Shown here in pieces: positions 19,139 through 29,182 of a stretch of 64,000 nucleotides of DNA. The DNA is taken from NCBI RefSeq assembly GCF_001658025.2, contig NZ_CP014007.2, forward strand, positions 5,208,001 to 5,272,000. Reading direction: 5' to 3'. The position numbers and the translations under genes are program-made. This stretch comes from Kosakonia oryzae (GTDB taxonomy: Bacteria > Pseudomonadota > Gammaproteobacteria > Enterobacterales > Enterobacteriaceae). Under the pieces are notes generated by a model. The model was not told where the DNA came from and did not search any database. It saw nothing but the letters and a program-made list of their open reading frames with translations. Positions within the stretch are counted from its first letter, which is position 1. Each line of letters starts with the position of its first letter.

Positions 19139-20398
19139 TTAAGAGCGCTTCATCATGTCGAAGAATTCATCATTTGTCTTCGTCATCGCCAGCTTGTTAA
19201 TGAGGAACTCCATGGCATCAATTTCACCCATTGGATGGATGATTTTGCGCAGGATCCACATCTTCTGCAGCTCTTCCTGAGTGGTGAGCAGCTCTTCTTT
19301 ACGCGTGCCGGAACGGTTGTAATCAATCGCCGGGAAGACGCGTTTTTCTGCGATTTTACGAGAGAGATGCAGCTCCATGTTACCGGTGCCTTTAAACTCT
19401 TCGTAAATCACTTCATCCATCTTCGAACCGGTATCGATCAACGCAGTCGCGATAATGGTCAGGCTGCCGCCCTCTTCCACGTTACGCGCAGCACCGAAGA
19501 AACGCTTCGGACGATGCAGGGCGTTAGCATCCACACCACCCGTCAATACTTTACCGGAAGCCGGAACGACGGTGTTGTAAGCACGCGCCAGGCGGGTGAT
19601 GGAATCCAGTAGAATGATAACGTCTTTCTTGTGCTCAACCAGACGTTTGGCTTTTTCGATAACCATTTCAGCGACCTGCACATGGCGGGAAGCCGGTTCA
19701 TCGAAGGTAGAAGCAACTACTTCACCTTTTACCAGACGCTGCATTTCCGTCACTTCTTCCGGACGTTCGTCAATCAGCAGCACCATCAGTACGCAATCCG
19801 GATGGTTATACGCAATGCTCTGCGCGATGTTCTGCAGGAGCATGGTTTTACCCGCTTTCGGCGGCGCAACAATCAGACCGCGCTGACCGCGGCCGATCGG
19901 CGATGCCAGATCCAGTACGCGAGCGGTTAAGTCTTCGGTCGAACCATTACCACGCTCCATACGCAGACGAGAGTTTGCGTGCAGCGGCGTTAAGTTTTCG
20001 AACAGAATTTTATTACGCGCGTTTTCCGGCTTATCGAAATTCACCTCGTTAACTTTCAGCAGTGCAAAGTAACGTTCACCTTCTTTAGGAGGGCGAATCT
20101 TACCTGAAATGGTGTCACCAGTACGGAGGTTGAAACGGCGGATTTGGCTGGGGGATACGTAGATGTCGTCAGGGCCGGCGAGGTAGGAGCTGTCTGCGGA
20201 ACGGAGGAAACCAAATCCATCCTGCAAAATCTCCAGCACACCGTCGCCAAAGATATCTTCGCCACTCTTCGCGTGCTGCTTCAGGATGGCGAAAATGATG
20301 TCCTGTTTGCGCATACGGGCCAGGTTTTCCAGCCCCATATTTTCGCCGAGAGTGATCAGCTCAGAAACCGGCGTATTCTTTAATTCGGTAAGATTCAT
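19139..20398 (-). CDS. rho: Transcription termination factor Rho
   Basis: Hexameric RNA-dependent ATPase/translocase that ends transcription at unstructured C-rich sites. From [11 protein letters not shown] it has 419 residues, as in E. coli; the frame extends to 20470 but only through leader sequence. Visible are the N-terminal RNA-binding fold with DGFGFLRS (RNP1-like), the Walker A region [15 protein letters not shown], Walker [12 protein letters not shown], the Q-loop and the R-loop [14 protein letters not shown]. It is transcribed from a long leader downstream of trxA. Rho is autoregulated through that leader. Confidence 0.98.
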   Translation of the reverse strand: MNLTELKNTPVSELITLGENMGLENLARMRKQDIIFAILKQHAKSGEDIFGDGVLEILQDGFGFLRSADSSYLAGPDDIYVSPSQIRRFNLRTGDTISGKIRPPKEGERYFALLKVNEVNFDKPENARNKILFENLTPLHANSRLRMERGNGSTEDLTARVLDLASPIGRGQRGLIVAPPKAGKTMLLQNIAQSIAYNHPDCVLMVLLIDERPEEVTEMQRLVKGEVVASTFDEPASRHVQVAEMVIEKAKRLVEHKKDVIILLDSITRLARAYNTVVPASGKVLTGGVDANALHRPKRFFGAARNVEEGGSLTIIATALIDTGSKMDEVIYEEFKGTGNMELHLSRKIAEKRVFPAIDYNRSGTRKEELLTTQEELQKMWILRKIIHPMGEIDAMEFLINKLAMTKTNDEFFDMMKRS

Positions 20399-20485
20399 AA
20401 TGGTGTGGGTTCTTAAACTCGGGGTAAATCTCGAACTTAATGTTGTGAATGGTATGGCAGGGTCATCCATGCCTGTTAACGGCCA

Positions 20486-20623
20486 TCAACTCATATCTGA
20501 TCGGTGCCTGGTCACAAGAAAGTACGCAGAACTGAAACGACAAGACGGAATGAGTGATAAGCCCGGAATCTGTTTACTTCCGTCGCGGCGATATTGCTCT
20601 GCGGGAAGTATCGGGTAATGCAA
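20486..20623 (-). promoter_or_regulatory. rhoL: rho leader with rhoL-like frame lacking the usual ATG
   Basis: The 343-base gap between trxA and rho is the rho leader. The minus strand keeps the core of the E. coli rhoL coding region (CCGTCTTGTCGTTTCAGTTC, then TGCGTAC and GTGACCAGG) and ends in frame at TGA (20488-20486) after ATG-AGT. At the codon aligned with the E. coli rhoL ATG this sequence has GAC, and the nearest in-frame upstream candidate is a TTG at 20623, giving 45 codons. So either a rare start is used or the leader acts as RNA only. Role in Rho autoregulation is known for the region, not shown here. Confidence 0.45.
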
Positions 20624-20741
20624 GGTTCAAACAACTAAAGGTATGTTCAAAACGAAGTCAAAACTAAATTAGCACGGCAGAAGCCGGGCGTCCAGCGATC
20701 CTAAAAAATTAGGACGACTGGCGCGCCGGCGGAACCTGATA

Positions 20742-21071
20742 TTACGCCAGATTGGTGTCCAGGAACTCTTTCAGTTGGCCTTTAGACAAGGCACCCACCT
20801 TGGTTGCAACCACTTCGCCGTTTCTAAACGCCAGCAGGGTTGGAATACCACGAATACCGTACTTCGGCGCGATGCTTGGGTAGCGGTCGATATCCAGTTT
20901 CGCAATGGTTAGTTTGCCTTCGTACTCATTAGCGACTTCATCCAGAATCGGGGCGATCATTTTGCACGGTCCACACCACTCTGCCCAGAAATCAACGAGA
21001 ACAAGCCCGTCCGCTTTGAGTACATCCGTGTCAAAACTATCGTCAGTCAGGTGAATAATTTTATCGCTCAT
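20742..21071 (-). CDS. trxA: Thioredoxin 1
   Basis: Small cytosolic dithiol reductant for ribonucleotide reductase, PAPS and methionine sulfoxide reductases, and (in E. coli) phage T7 polymerase processivity. From [18 protein letters not shown] it has 109 residues, with the active site [10 protein letters not shown] and the cis-Pro loop [16 protein letters not shown] ribosome site lies seven bases before the ATG. The in-frame extension to 21146 is leader. It is divergent from rhlB and upstream of rho, as in E. coli. Confidence 0.98.
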   Translation of the reverse strand: MSDKIIHLTDDSFDTDVLKADGLVLVDFWAEWCGPCKMIAPILDEVANEYEGKLTIAKLDIDRYPSIAPKYGIRGIPTLLAFRNGEVVATKVGALSKGQLKEFLDTNLA

Positions 21072-21215
21072 ATATAACTCCACAGGAATAAGCCTGATGT
21101 GTTGGTGTAGCATAAAACAACAACGTATTGATGCCACAATAACCAACTAAAGGTTGACTTTATTTCACCGGATACGCTTTCGTAAAGCAATAGTAAGCTG
21201 ATATTCTACCACACT

Positions 21216-22484
21216 ATGAGCAAAACACATTTAACTGAACAGAAGTTTTCCGACTTCGCCCTGCACCCAAAGGTGATCGAAGCCCTTGAAAATAAAGGGT
21301 TTCATAATTGCACGCCTATACAGGCTCTGGCTCTTCCGCTAACGCTGGCGGGCCGTGACGTTGCAGGTCAGGCGCAAACCGGTACCGGTAAAACGATGGC
21401 GTTCTTAACGTCAACGTTTCATTATCTCCTCTCTCACCCGGCGATCGAAGACCGTAAAGTGAACCAGCCGCGTGCAATTATTATGGCGCCGACGCGTGAA
21501 CTCGCGGTACAAATTCATGCCGATGCAGAACCGCTTGCGCAGTCAACAGGTCTGAAACTGGGTCTGGCTTACGGCGGTGATGGCTACGACAAACAGCTCA
21601 AAGTGCTGGAAAGCGGCGTCGATATTCTAATCGGCACCACCGGTCGTATGATCGATTACACCAAACAGAACCATATTAACCTGGCCGCAGTTCAGGTCGT
21701 GGTGCTGGACGAAGCCGATCGTATGTACGATCTGGGCTTTATTAAAGATATCCGTTGGCTGTTCCGCCGCATGCCGGCAGCCACACAGCGTCTGAACATG
21801 CTGTTCTCCGCCACCCTCTCTTATCGGGTACGTGAACTCGCATTCGAGCAGATGAACAACGCAGAGTACGTCGAAGTAGAACCGGAACAGAAAACCGGCC
21901 ACCGCATTAAAGAAGAGCTTTTCTATCCTTCTAATGAAGAGAAAATGCGTCTGCTGCAAACGCTGATCGAAGAAGAGTGGCCGGATCGCGCCATTATTTT
22001 CGCCAACACCAAGCACCGCTGTGAAGATATCTGGGGCCATCTGGCTGCCGATGGTCATCGCGTTGGCCTGCTGACTGGCGATGTAGCGCAGAAAAAACGC
22101 CTGCGTATTCTTGATGAATTTACCCGCGGCGATCTCGATATTCTGGTCGCAACAGACGTTGCGGCGCGTGGTCTGCATATTCCTGCTGTTACCCACGTCT
22201 TTAACTACGATCTGCCGGACGATTGCGAAGACTACGTGCACCGCATCGGTCGTACGGGCCGTGCGGGCGCCAGCGGCAACTCTATCAGCCTTGCATGTGA
22301 AGAGTACGCGCTGAACCTGCCCGCAATTGAAACGTATATCGGGCACTCAATTCCGGTGAGTAAATACAATCCGGATGCGCTGCTCAGCGAATTACCGCCG
22401 CCGAAACGCCTGACGCGTTCGCGCTCAGGTAACGGTCCGCGCCGCAGTGGTGGTGCGCCACGTAATCGTCGTCGTTCAGGTTAA
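21216..22484 (+). CDS. rhlB: ATP-dependent RNA helicase RhlB
   Basis: DEAD-box helicase of the RNA degradosome, unwinding RNA for PNPase and RNase E. The 422 residues carry the full motif set: AQTGTGKT (I), PTREL (Ia), [13 protein letters not shown] (II), FSATLS (III), [12 protein letters not shown] (V) and [10 protein letters not shown] (VI). The C-terminal tail is Arg/Gly/Pro-rich ([19 protein letters not shown]), which in E. coli aids RNA and RNase E binding. It is six bases upstream of gppA. Confidence 0.97.
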   Translation: MSKTHLTEQKFSDFALHPKVIEALENKGFHNCTPIQALALPLTLAGRDVAGQAQTGTGKTMAFLTSTFHYLLSHPAIEDRKVNQPRAIIMAPTRELAVQIHADAEPLAQSTGLKLGLAYGGDGYDKQLKVLESGVDILIGTTGRMIDYTKQNHINLAAVQVVVLDEADRMYDLGFIKDIRWLFRRMPAATQRLNMLFSATLSYRVRELAFEQMNNAEYVEVEPEQKTGHRIKEELFYPSNEEKMRLLQTLIEEEWPDRAIIFANTKHRCEDIWGHLAADGHRVGLLTGDVAQKKRLRILDEFTRGDLDILVATDVAARGLHIPAVTHVFNYDLPDDCEDYVHRIGRTGRAGASGNSISLACEEYALNLPAIETYIGHSIPVSKYNPDALLSELPPPKRLTRSRSGNGPRRSGGAPRNRRRSG

Positions 22485-22490
22485 AAAAAT

Positions 22491-23975
22491 ATGCTTGGTT
22501 CCGCCTCGCTCTATGCCGCTATTGATCTTGGCTCCAACAGTTTTCATATGCTGGTTGTGCGCGAGGTGGCGGGAAGCATTCAGACGCTTTCCCGCATCAA
22601 ACGCAAGGTTCGCCTGGCGGCGGGCCTGAGCAATGAAAATCAGCTTTCCCAGGAAGCGATGGAACGCGGCTGGCAATGCCTGCGTCTGTTTTCAGAGCGT
22701 CTTCAGGATATTCCCGCACAGCAAATCCGCGTTGTGGCGACAGCCACGCTCCGCCTGGCGGTCAACGCCCAGGAATTCCTCAATAAAGCGCAAGTCATCC
22801 TCGGTTGCCCGGTGCAGGTCATCAGCGGTGAAGAGGAAGCACGCCTGATTTATCAGGGTGTTGCGCATACCACTGGCGGTGCGGATCAGCGTCTGGTGGT
22901 GGATATCGGCGGCGCCAGCACCGAACTGGTGACTGGCACCGGCGCGCAAACCACTTCGCTGTTTAGTCTGTCGATGGGCTGTGTCACCTGGCTTGAACGT
23001 TTTTTTACCGACCGCAATCTCGGACAGGAAAATTTCGACGCCGCAGAGCATGCTGCGCGTGAAGTGCTGCGCCCGGTCGCCGATGAGCTTCGCCGGCACG
23101 GTTGGAAAGTGTGCGTTGGCGCATCCGGCACCGTGCAGGCCCTGCAAGAAATCATGATGGCGCAGGGTATGGATGAACGCATTACTCTCGCCAAACTTCA
23201 GCAACTTAAGCAGCGCGCCATTCAGTGTGGGCGGCTTGAAGAACTGGAGATCGAAGGTCTGACGCTGGAGCGTGCGCTGGTATTTCCAAGCGGGCTGGCG
23301 ATTCTGATCGCAATCTTCACCGAGATGAATATTGCCAGCATGACGCTGGCTGGCGGTGCGCTGCGAGAAGGGCTGGTCTATGGCATGCTGCATCTGGCGG
23401 TCGATCAGGATATTCGCAGCCGTACGCTGCGCAACATTCAGCGCCGTTTTATGATCGATACCGATCAAGCCCGTCGCGTGACAGCGCTGGCAAAACGCTT
23501 TGCGCTGGATGTGGATAAAGAGTGGGAACTTGATGCTTACAGCATCGAAATATTGCAAGTTGCCTGCGAACTGCATGAAATTGGTTTGAGCATTGAGTTT
23601 AAACAGGCGCCGCTGCATGCAGCATGGCTGGTACGCAATCTCGATCTGCCGGGCTTTACGCCAGCGCAGAAAAAACTGCTCGCCACGCTGCTGCTGAATC
23701 AGACCAATGCTGTCGATCTCTCTTCCCTGCATCAGCAAAACGCCGTCCCGCCGCGCGTTGCAGAACATCTCTGCCGCCTGCTGCGCCTGGCGATTATTTT
23801 TGCCAGCCGCCGTCGCGACGATTTGTTGCCGGAAATTACCGTCAGCGCGCAAGGAGAAAAACTGACGCTGTCGTTGCCGCAGGGGTGGCTGAAAAGTCAC
23901 CCGCTGGGCGCGGAGTTAATCGAGCAGGAAAGCCAGTGGCAAAGCTACGTCCACTGGCCGCTGGAAATTCAGTAA
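22491..23975 (+). CDS. gppA: Guanosine-5'-triphosphate,3'-diphosphate pyrophosphatase
   Basis: Converts pppGpp to ppGpp and can act as an exopolyphosphatase; a cytosolic enzyme of the stringent response. Its 494 residues match the family. The actin-like ATPase fold shows [14 protein letters not shown] near the N-terminus and [12 protein letters not shown] about residue 140; the C-terminal half has the helical HD-like domain ([16 protein letters not shown]). It is close behind rhlB and convergent with rep across a shared terminator. Confidence 0.97.
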   Translation: MLGSASLYAAIDLGSNSFHMLVVREVAGSIQTLSRIKRKVRLAAGLSNENQLSQEAMERGWQCLRLFSERLQDIPAQQIRVVATATLRLAVNAQEFLNKAQVILGCPVQVISGEEEARLIYQGVAHTTGGADQRLVVDIGGASTELVTGTGAQTTSLFSLSMGCVTWLERFFTDRNLGQENFDAAEHAAREVLRPVADELRRHGWKVCVGASGTVQALQEIMMAQGMDERITLAKLQQLKQRAIQCGRLEELEIEGLTLERALVFPSGLAILIAIFTEMNIASMTLAGGALREGLVYGMLHLAVDQDIRSRTLRNIQRRFMIDTDQARRVTALAKRFALDVDKEWELDAYSIEILQVACELHEIGLSIEFKQAPLHAAWLVRNLDLPGFTPAQKKLLATLLLNQTNAVDLSSLHQQNAVPPRVAEHLCRLLRLAIIFASRRRDDLLPEITVSAQGEKLTLSLPQGWLKSHPLGAELIEQESQWQSYVHWPLEIQ

Positions 23976-23980
23976 GCGTG

Positions 23981-24005
23981 AAGCCCGGTATCGCCGGGCT
24001 TTTTA
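23981..24005. terminator. Bidirectional gppA/rep terminator
   Basis: Hairpin AAGCCCGG-TATCG-CCGGGCT with T-rich 3' flanks on the plus strand, in the 27-base gap between the convergent gppA and rep stops. Best for gppA; the minus strand lacks a clean T run. Confidence 0.8.
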
Positions 24006-26024
24006 CTTCTCTTTTGCTTTCGCCAGCATGGCGCGAATATTTGCCACGTTGGCCTGGCCTTTGTGCATCCGCTCTTCAGCGCTCACCACTTTGCGCTCCT
24101 GCTCCCAGATCAGGTCATCCTGCGGCAATTCCAGCAGGAAACGGCTGGGCTCCGGGCGCACCAGTTCGCCATACTGACGGCGCTCTTTACAGAGGGTGAA
24201 AATCAGCTCCTTCTGTGCCCGGGTGATGCCCACATAGGCAAGGCGCCGCTCTTCATCGACGTTATCCTCATCGATGCTGCTCTGATGCGGCAGTAATCCC
24301 TCTTCCATACCGACCAGGAAGACATACGGAAATTCCAGCCCTTTGGAGGCGTGCAACGTCATTAGCTGCACCTGGTCAGATTCGTCATCGCTCTCACCGC
24401 GCTCCATCATATCGCGCAGGGTAAAACGCGTGACCACCTCCGCCAGCGTCATCGGCTCATCCAGTTCGCTACCTTCCAGCATTTCCGTCATCCAGCCGAA
24501 CAGCGTATTGACGTTTTTCATCCGCATTTCGGCGGCTTTTGGGCTGGGCGAGGTTTCAAACAGCCATGATTCATAGTCGATGCCGTGGATCAAATCGCGT
24601 ACCGCGGCAATCGGCTCACGCTCGGACAACTGCTGTACATCGCTCAGCCACTGCGTAAAGCGCGTCAATGATTCATAGCCGCGTCCGGTGAGCGTCTGAT
24701 TCAGGCCAACATCAAAGCTGGCGGCAAACAGGCTTTTGTTGCGCAGCATCGCCCACTCACCCAGCTTTTGCAGGGTAGCGGAGCCAATCTCGCGCTTAGG
24801 CGTATTCACAATCCGCAAAAAAGCGCTGTCGTCTTCCGTATTGGTCAGCACACGCAAATAAGCCAGCAGGTCTTTGATTTCCGGACGCGAGAAAAACGAC
24901 GTGCCGCCGGAAATTTTGTACGGGATGCGGTTCTGCATCAGGAATTTTTCAAACACCCGCGACTGATGGTTACCGCGATAAAGAATCGCATAATCTTTGT
25001 ACTGGGTTTTGTTGACGAAGTGATGAGCTATCAGCTCCCCGGTAACACGTTCGGCTTCATGTTCTTCGTGATTCGCGCTAAGGATCTTCAGCTCTGGCCC
25101 ATAGCCCAGCTCTGAAAAAAGACGCTTTTCAAATACGTGCGGGTTGTTGGCGATCAGGATGTTTGCCGCCTTCAGAATACGCCCGGATGAGCGGTAATTT
25201 TGCTCCAGCTTAATCACCTGCAACGCAGGGAAATCCTGACTCAGCAGCACCAGGTTTTGCGGACGCGCACCGCGCCAGGAGTAGATCGACTGATCGTCAT
25301 CGCCCACCACCGTAAAACGCGCGCGCTGCCCCACCAGCAATTTCACCAGCTCGTACTGGCTGGTATTGGTGTCCTGATATTCATCCACCAGCAGATAGCG
25401 GATCTTGTTCTGCCAGCGTTCGCGCACCTCTTCATTGCGCTGCAATAACAGTGTCGGCAGCAAAATCAAATCGTCAAAATCGAGCACGTTGCACGATTTC
25501 ATATGGCTATCGTACAAACCATAGCAGTGAGCAAAAATACGATCGCGCTCGCCCTTTGCCTGTGCGGCAGCCTGCGGCGGCGTCAGCAGATCGTTTTTCC
25601 AGTTCGAGATCGTGGAGATCAACTGCTGTAACACCACTTTGTCATCGTCGATCAGCCCTTCAGTCAGCTCTTTCAGCAACGCGACCTGATCGGTGTCATC
25701 AAACAGCGAAAAGTTGGATTTCATCCCCAGTGCGGCGAACTCGCGCTTAATGATCGTTAGCCCCAGCGTGTGAAAGGTGGAGATCATCAAACCGCGCGCC
25801 TCTTTGCGCCCCAGCGTTTGCGCCACACGCTCTTTCATTTCGCGCGCCGCTTTGTTGGTAAACGTCACCGCCGCGATATGTTTCGCCTGATAGCCACAGC
25901 CGCGGATCAAATGCGCGATTTTGTTGGTGATCACGCGTGTTTTACCGGATCCCGCACCCGCAAGCACCAGGCAGGGTCCGGTGACGAATTCGACGGCTTG
26001 TTGTTGTCCGGGGTTCAAACGCAT
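24003..26024 (-). CDS. rep: ATP-dependent DNA helicase Rep
   Basis: Superfamily 1A 3'-5' helicase that works with the replicative helicase to clear nucleoprotein barriers. From [14 protein letters not shown] it has 673 residues, the usual length; the ATG at 26069 would add 15 unconserved residues. Motifs: [11 protein letters not shown] (Walker A), [10 protein letters not shown] (II), [13 protein letters not shown] (III) and [16 protein letters not shown] (V). An ERIC-family palindrome begins 37 bases upstream of its start. Confidence 0.97.
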   Translation of the reverse strand: MRLNPGQQQAVEFVTGPCLVLAGAGSGKTRVITNKIAHLIRGCGYQAKHIAAVTFTNKAAREMKERVAQTLGRKEARGLMISTFHTLGLTIIKREFAALGMKSNFSLFDDTDQVALLKELTEGLIDDDKVVLQQLISTISNWKNDLLTPPQAAAQAKGERDRIFAHCYGLYDSHMKSCNVLDFDDLILLPTLLLQRNEEVRERWQNKIRYLLVDEYQDTNTSQYELVKLLVGQRARFTVVGDDDQSIYSWRGARPQNLVLLSQDFPALQVIKLEQNYRSSGRILKAANILIANNPHVFEKRLFSELGYGPELKILSANHEEHEAERVTGELIAHHFVNKTQYKDYAILYRGNHQSRVFEKFLMQNRIPYKISGGTSFFSRPEIKDLLAYLRVLTNTEDDSAFLRIVNTPKREIGSATLQKLGEWAMLRNKSLFAASFDVGLNQTLTGRGYESLTRFTQWLSDVQQLSEREPIAAVRDLIHGIDYESWLFETSPSPKAAEMRMKNVNTLFGWMTEMLEGSELDEPMTLAEVVTRFTLRDMMERGESDDESDQVQLMTLHASKGLEFPYVFLVGMEEGLLPHQSSIDEDNVDEERRLAYVGITRAQKELIFTLCKERRQYGELVRPEPSRFLLELPQDDLIWEQERKVVSAEERMHKGQANVANIRAMLAKAKEK

Positions 26025-26060
26025 AAAAAGATCACTCAATGAAAAACGGGAGGGAGAAAA

Positions 26061-26174
26061 TGTACACAACGCTATTCAGACTGCATCAAGGCGGCAAAGC
26101 TGAATCCTCAGGAGCTTACAGAAGTAAGTCACCGGGGTGAACAGACGCAGCCAACAAAGAGATCGAAGTGTATA
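26061..26174. repeat. Degenerate ERIC (IRU) element
   Basis: The central block reads GAATCCTCAGGAGCTTACAG then AAGTAAGTCACCGGGGTGAA, a close variant of the ERIC core (GAATCCCCAGGAGCTTACAT / AAGTAAGTGACTGGGGTGA), flanked by GGCGGCAAAG and GCAGCCAAC as in ERIC elements. The outer arms (TGTACAC / GTGTATA) pair imperfectly. At about 114 bases it fills most of the rep-ppiC divergent gap, so it lies within or beside both promoters. ERIC elements are non-autonomous, non-coding palindromes of Enterobacterales. Confidence 0.88.
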
Positions 26175-26175
26175 A

Positions 26176-26505
<330 letters not shown>

Positions 26506-26509
26506 TAAA

Positions 26510-26540
26510 AAGCCCGGTGGCGCTAACGCTTACCGGGCTT
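26510..26540. repeat. REP element doubling as ppiC terminator
   Basis: Palindrome GCCCGGTGGCGC-TAACGC-TTACCGGGC (26512-26538) matches the REP type of Klebsiella/Enterobacter relatives and closely resembles the copy at 63213-63240. It starts four bases after the ppiC stop. It lacks a long U tract, so it may stabilise the mRNA end rather than stop transcription cleanly. Confidence 0.78.
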
Positions 26541-26563
26541 ATGCTCGTTACTGCTTTCCATTA

Positions 26564-26653
26564 CCTATGGATTTCGGCTTAGGGAAAGTACATCCCCGGA
26601 AGTATAGAAACTATATGACCGGGGTGTACGAACGCCGCCAACGCATCCATAGG
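26564..26653. repeat. Compact ERIC-like palindrome after ilvC
   Basis: Perfect outer arms CCTATGGAT (26564-26572) and ATCCATAGG (26645-26653) enclose inner arms GTACATCCCCGG and CCGGGGTGTAC. The core ATCCCCGGAAGTATAG / TATATGACCGGGGTG aligns position for position with the ERIC core but differs at many bases, and CCGCCAACGCA resembles the ERIC GCAGCCAACACA. It is about 90 bases instead of 127. It begins six bases beyond the ilvC stop (26660), so it is in the ilvC 3' UTR. Confidence 0.7.
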
Positions 26654-26659
26654 TCGGAA

Positions 26660-28135
26660 TTAACCCGCTACCGCGATACGTTTCATATCCGTCATGTAGC
26701 CACGCAGTTTCTGGCCCACTTTCTCAATCGCATGGCTGCGAATCGCTTCGTTCACATCACGCAGCTGCGCGTTATCAACTGCGCCTTCCGCAATCGCTTT
26801 GCCCAGATCGCCGGTTTGCAGCGTGGTCATAAACTCTTTCAGCAGCGGCACGCAGGCATAAGAGAACAGGTAGTTGCCGTACTCAGCGGTATCGGAAATC
26901 ACGACGTTCATCTCATACAGGCGCTTACGCGCGATGGTATTAGCGATCAGCGGCAGTTCGTGCAGAGACTCATAGTACGCCGACTCTTCGATAATGCCGG
27001 AAGCCACCATGGTTTCGAACGCCAGCTCAACGCCCGCTTTCACCATCGCAATCATCAGCACGCCTTTGTCGAAGTACTCCTGCTCGCTGATTTTGCCTTC
27101 AAACTGCGGTGCGGTTTCGAACGCGGTTTTACCGGTCTCTTCACGCCAGGTCAGCAGTTTTTTATCGTCGTTGGCCCAGTCAGCCATCATGCCGGAAGAA
27201 AATTCGCCGGAGATGATGTCATCCATATGTTTCTGGAACAGCGGCGCCATGATGCCTTTCAGTTGTTCGGACAGCGCGTAAGCACGCAGTTTCGCCGGGT
27301 TAGACAGACGATCCATCATCAGTGTGATACCGCCCTGCTTCAGGGCTTCGGTCACGGTTTCCCAGCCAAACTGGATCAGTTTTTCGGCATAAGCCGGGTC
27401 AGTACCGTCGGCCACCAGCTTGTCGAAGCACAGCAGAGAACCGGCCTGTAACATACCGCAGAGAATGGTCTGCTCGCCCATCAGGTCAGATTTCACTTCC
27501 GCTACGAAAGAGGATTCCAGAACACCTGCGCGATGACCGCCGGTCGCCGCAGCCCACGCTTTGGCAATCGCCATGCCTTCACCTTTCGGATCGTTTTCCG
27601 GGTGAACAGCGATAAGCGTCGGTACGCCAAAGCCGCGTTTGTACTCTTCACGCACTTCGGTACCCGGGCACTTCGGCGCCACCATCACGACGGTGATGTC
27701 TTTACGGATCTGCTCGCCCACTTCGACGATGTTAAAACCGTGGGAGTAACCCAGCGCAGCGCCATCTTTCATCAGCGGCTGTACGGAACGCACAACGTCA
27801 GAGTGCTGTTTGTCCGGCGTCAGGTTAACAACCAGATCCGCCTGCGGGATCAGCTCTTCGTAGGTACCTACTTTAAAACCGTTTTCGGTCGCTTTACGCC
27901 AGGAGGCGCGTTTTTCCGCGATAGCTTCTTTACGCAGAGCGTAAGAGATATCCAGACCGGAGTCGCGCATGTTCAGACCCTGGTTCAGCCCCTGAGCGCC
28001 GCAACCGACAATGACCACTTTTTTACCCTGAAGGTAGCTTGCGCCATCGGCAAATTCTTCACGCGCCATAAAGCGACATTTGCCCAGCTGCGCCAGCTGC
28101 TGGCGCAGGTTCAGTGTATTAAAGTAGTTAGCCAT
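26660..28135 (-). CDS. ilvC: Ketol-acid reductoisomerase (class II)
   Basis: NADPH-dependent enzyme that isomerises and reduces acetolactate and acetohydroxybutyrate, second step of valine and isoleucine synthesis. The 491 residues are the long class II form with a duplicated C-terminal knotted domain. The Rossmann motif is [14 protein letters not shown] near residue 40, followed by the R/K-rich NADPH-specificity loop. It is divergent from its activator gene ilvY and is inducible by its substrates through IlvY. Confidence 0.98.
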   Translation of the reverse strand: MANYFNTLNLRQQLAQLGKCRFMAREEFADGASYLQGKKVVIVGCGAQGLNQGLNMRDSGLDISYALRKEAIAEKRASWRKATENGFKVGTYEELIPQADLVVNLTPDKQHSDVVRSVQPLMKDGAALGYSHGFNIVEVGEQIRKDITVVMVAPKCPGTEVREEYKRGFGVPTLIAVHPENDPKGEGMAIAKAWAAATGGHRAGVLESSFVAEVKSDLMGEQTILCGMLQAGSLLCFDKLVADGTDPAYAEKLIQFGWETVTEALKQGGITLMMDRLSNPAKLRAYALSEQLKGIMAPLFQKHMDDIISGEFSSGMMADWANDDKKLLTWREETGKTAFETAPQFEGKISEQEYFDKGVLMIAMVKAGVELAFETMVASGIIEESAYYESLHELPLIANTIARKRLYEMNVVISDTAEYGNYLFSYACVPLLKEFMTTLQTGDLGKAIAEGAVDNAQLRDVNEAIRSHAIEKVGQKLRGYMTDMKRIAVAG

Positions 28136-28251
28136 GGTAAGACCTCATGATGTTGTGTTGTCGTGCTTATTGTTCAGTTCGCTGATTCGCGAGATTGAAC
28201 CCACTATATGACAGGAAATGCGTTGCTTAAATTGATATATTAACAATGTCA

Positions 28252-28270
28252 CATTGCAATTTTTGCAATG
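28252..28270. promoter_or_regulatory. IlvY operator in the ilvY-ilvC control region
   Basis: Perfect inverted repeat CATTGCAA-TTT-TTGCAATG, the T-N11-A style half-sites expected of LysR-type regulators, 22 bases before the ilvY start. An adjacent, weaker palindromic stretch (TTGCTTAAATTG at 28223-28234 and TTAACAATG nearby) may be the second operator that covers the ilvC -35. In E. coli IlvY binds two such operators to repress itself and activate ilvC when acetolactate is bound. Assigned by position and symmetry. Confidence 0.7.
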
Positions 28271-28291
28271 TAAATTTGTGGAGCCTGTCTC

Positions 28292-29182
28292 ATGGATTTA
28301 CGCGATCTGAAAACCTTCCTGCATCTGGCGGAAAGCCGCCATTTTGGCCGCAGCGCGCGCGCCATGCATGTCAGTCCCTCCACGCTTTCACGCCAGATCC
28401 AGCGGTTGGAAGAAGACCTTGGGCAACCGCTGTTTGTACGCGATAACCGTACCGTCACGCTGACCGATGCGGGAGAAGAGTTACGCATCTTTGCTCAACA
28501 AACGTTATTACAGTATCAGCAACTCCGCCACTCGATAGACCAGCAAGGCCCATCGCTCTCCGGCGAGCTGCACCTGTTCTGTTCGGTTACCGCAGCCTAC
28601 AGCCATTTACCGCCCATCCTCGACCGCTTCCGCGCTGAACATCCGTCGGTGGAGATCAAACTCACCACCGGCGATGCTGCCGATGCCATGGAAAAAGTGG
28701 TTACCGGTGAAGCGGATCTGGCGATTGCCGGCAAACCGGAAACGCTCCCCGGCGCGGTGGCGTTTTCAATGCTGGAGAACCTGGCGGTGGTTCTGATTGC
28801 TCCGGCGCTGCCATGTCCGGTGCGTAACCAGGTATCGCAAAACGAGCCTGACTGGTCGACGGTACCATTTATCATGGCCGATCAGGGGCCGGTGCGTCGG
28901 CGCATTGAGCTGTGGTTCCGCCGCCACAAAATCAGCAATCCCGCCATTTACGCGACCGTTGGCGGACACGAAGCCATGGTCTCCATGGTCGCGCTGGGAT
29001 GCGGCGTGGCGCTGATCCCGGAAGTGGTGCTGGAGAACAGCCCGGAGCCGGTGCGCAATCGCGTGATGATCCTCGAACGTAGCGATGAAAAAACGCCGTT
29101 CGAGCTTGGCGTGTGCGCACAAAAAAAGCGGCTCTACGAGCCGCTTATCGATGCCTTCTGGAAAATTCTGCCGAACAACTAA
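28292..29182 (+). CDS. ilvY: LysR-type activator of ilvC
   Basis: A 296-residue LysR-type regulator. The winged helix-turn-helix is near residues 3-60 (HFGRSARAMHVSPSTLSRQI), and the rest is the periplasmic-binding-protein-like sensor domain that binds acetolactate or acetohydroxybutyrate. It represses itself and activates ilvC. It is divergent from ilvC over a 156-base control region and converges with ilvA, the two stop regions overlapping by four bases. Confidence 0.97.
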   Translation: MDLRDLKTFLHLAESRHFGRSARAMHVSPSTLSRQIQRLEEDLGQPLFVRDNRTVTLTDAGEELRIFAQQTLLQYQQLRHSIDQQGPSLSGELHLFCSVTAAYSHLPPILDRFRAEHPSVEIKLTTGDAADAMEKVVTGEADLAIAGKPETLPGAVAFSMLENLAVVLIAPALPCPVRNQVSQNEPDWSTVPFIMADQGPVRRRIELWFRRHKISNPAIYATVGGHEAMVSMVALGCGVALIPEVVLENSPEPVRNRVMILERSDEKTPFELGVCAQKKRLYEPLIDAFWKILPNN

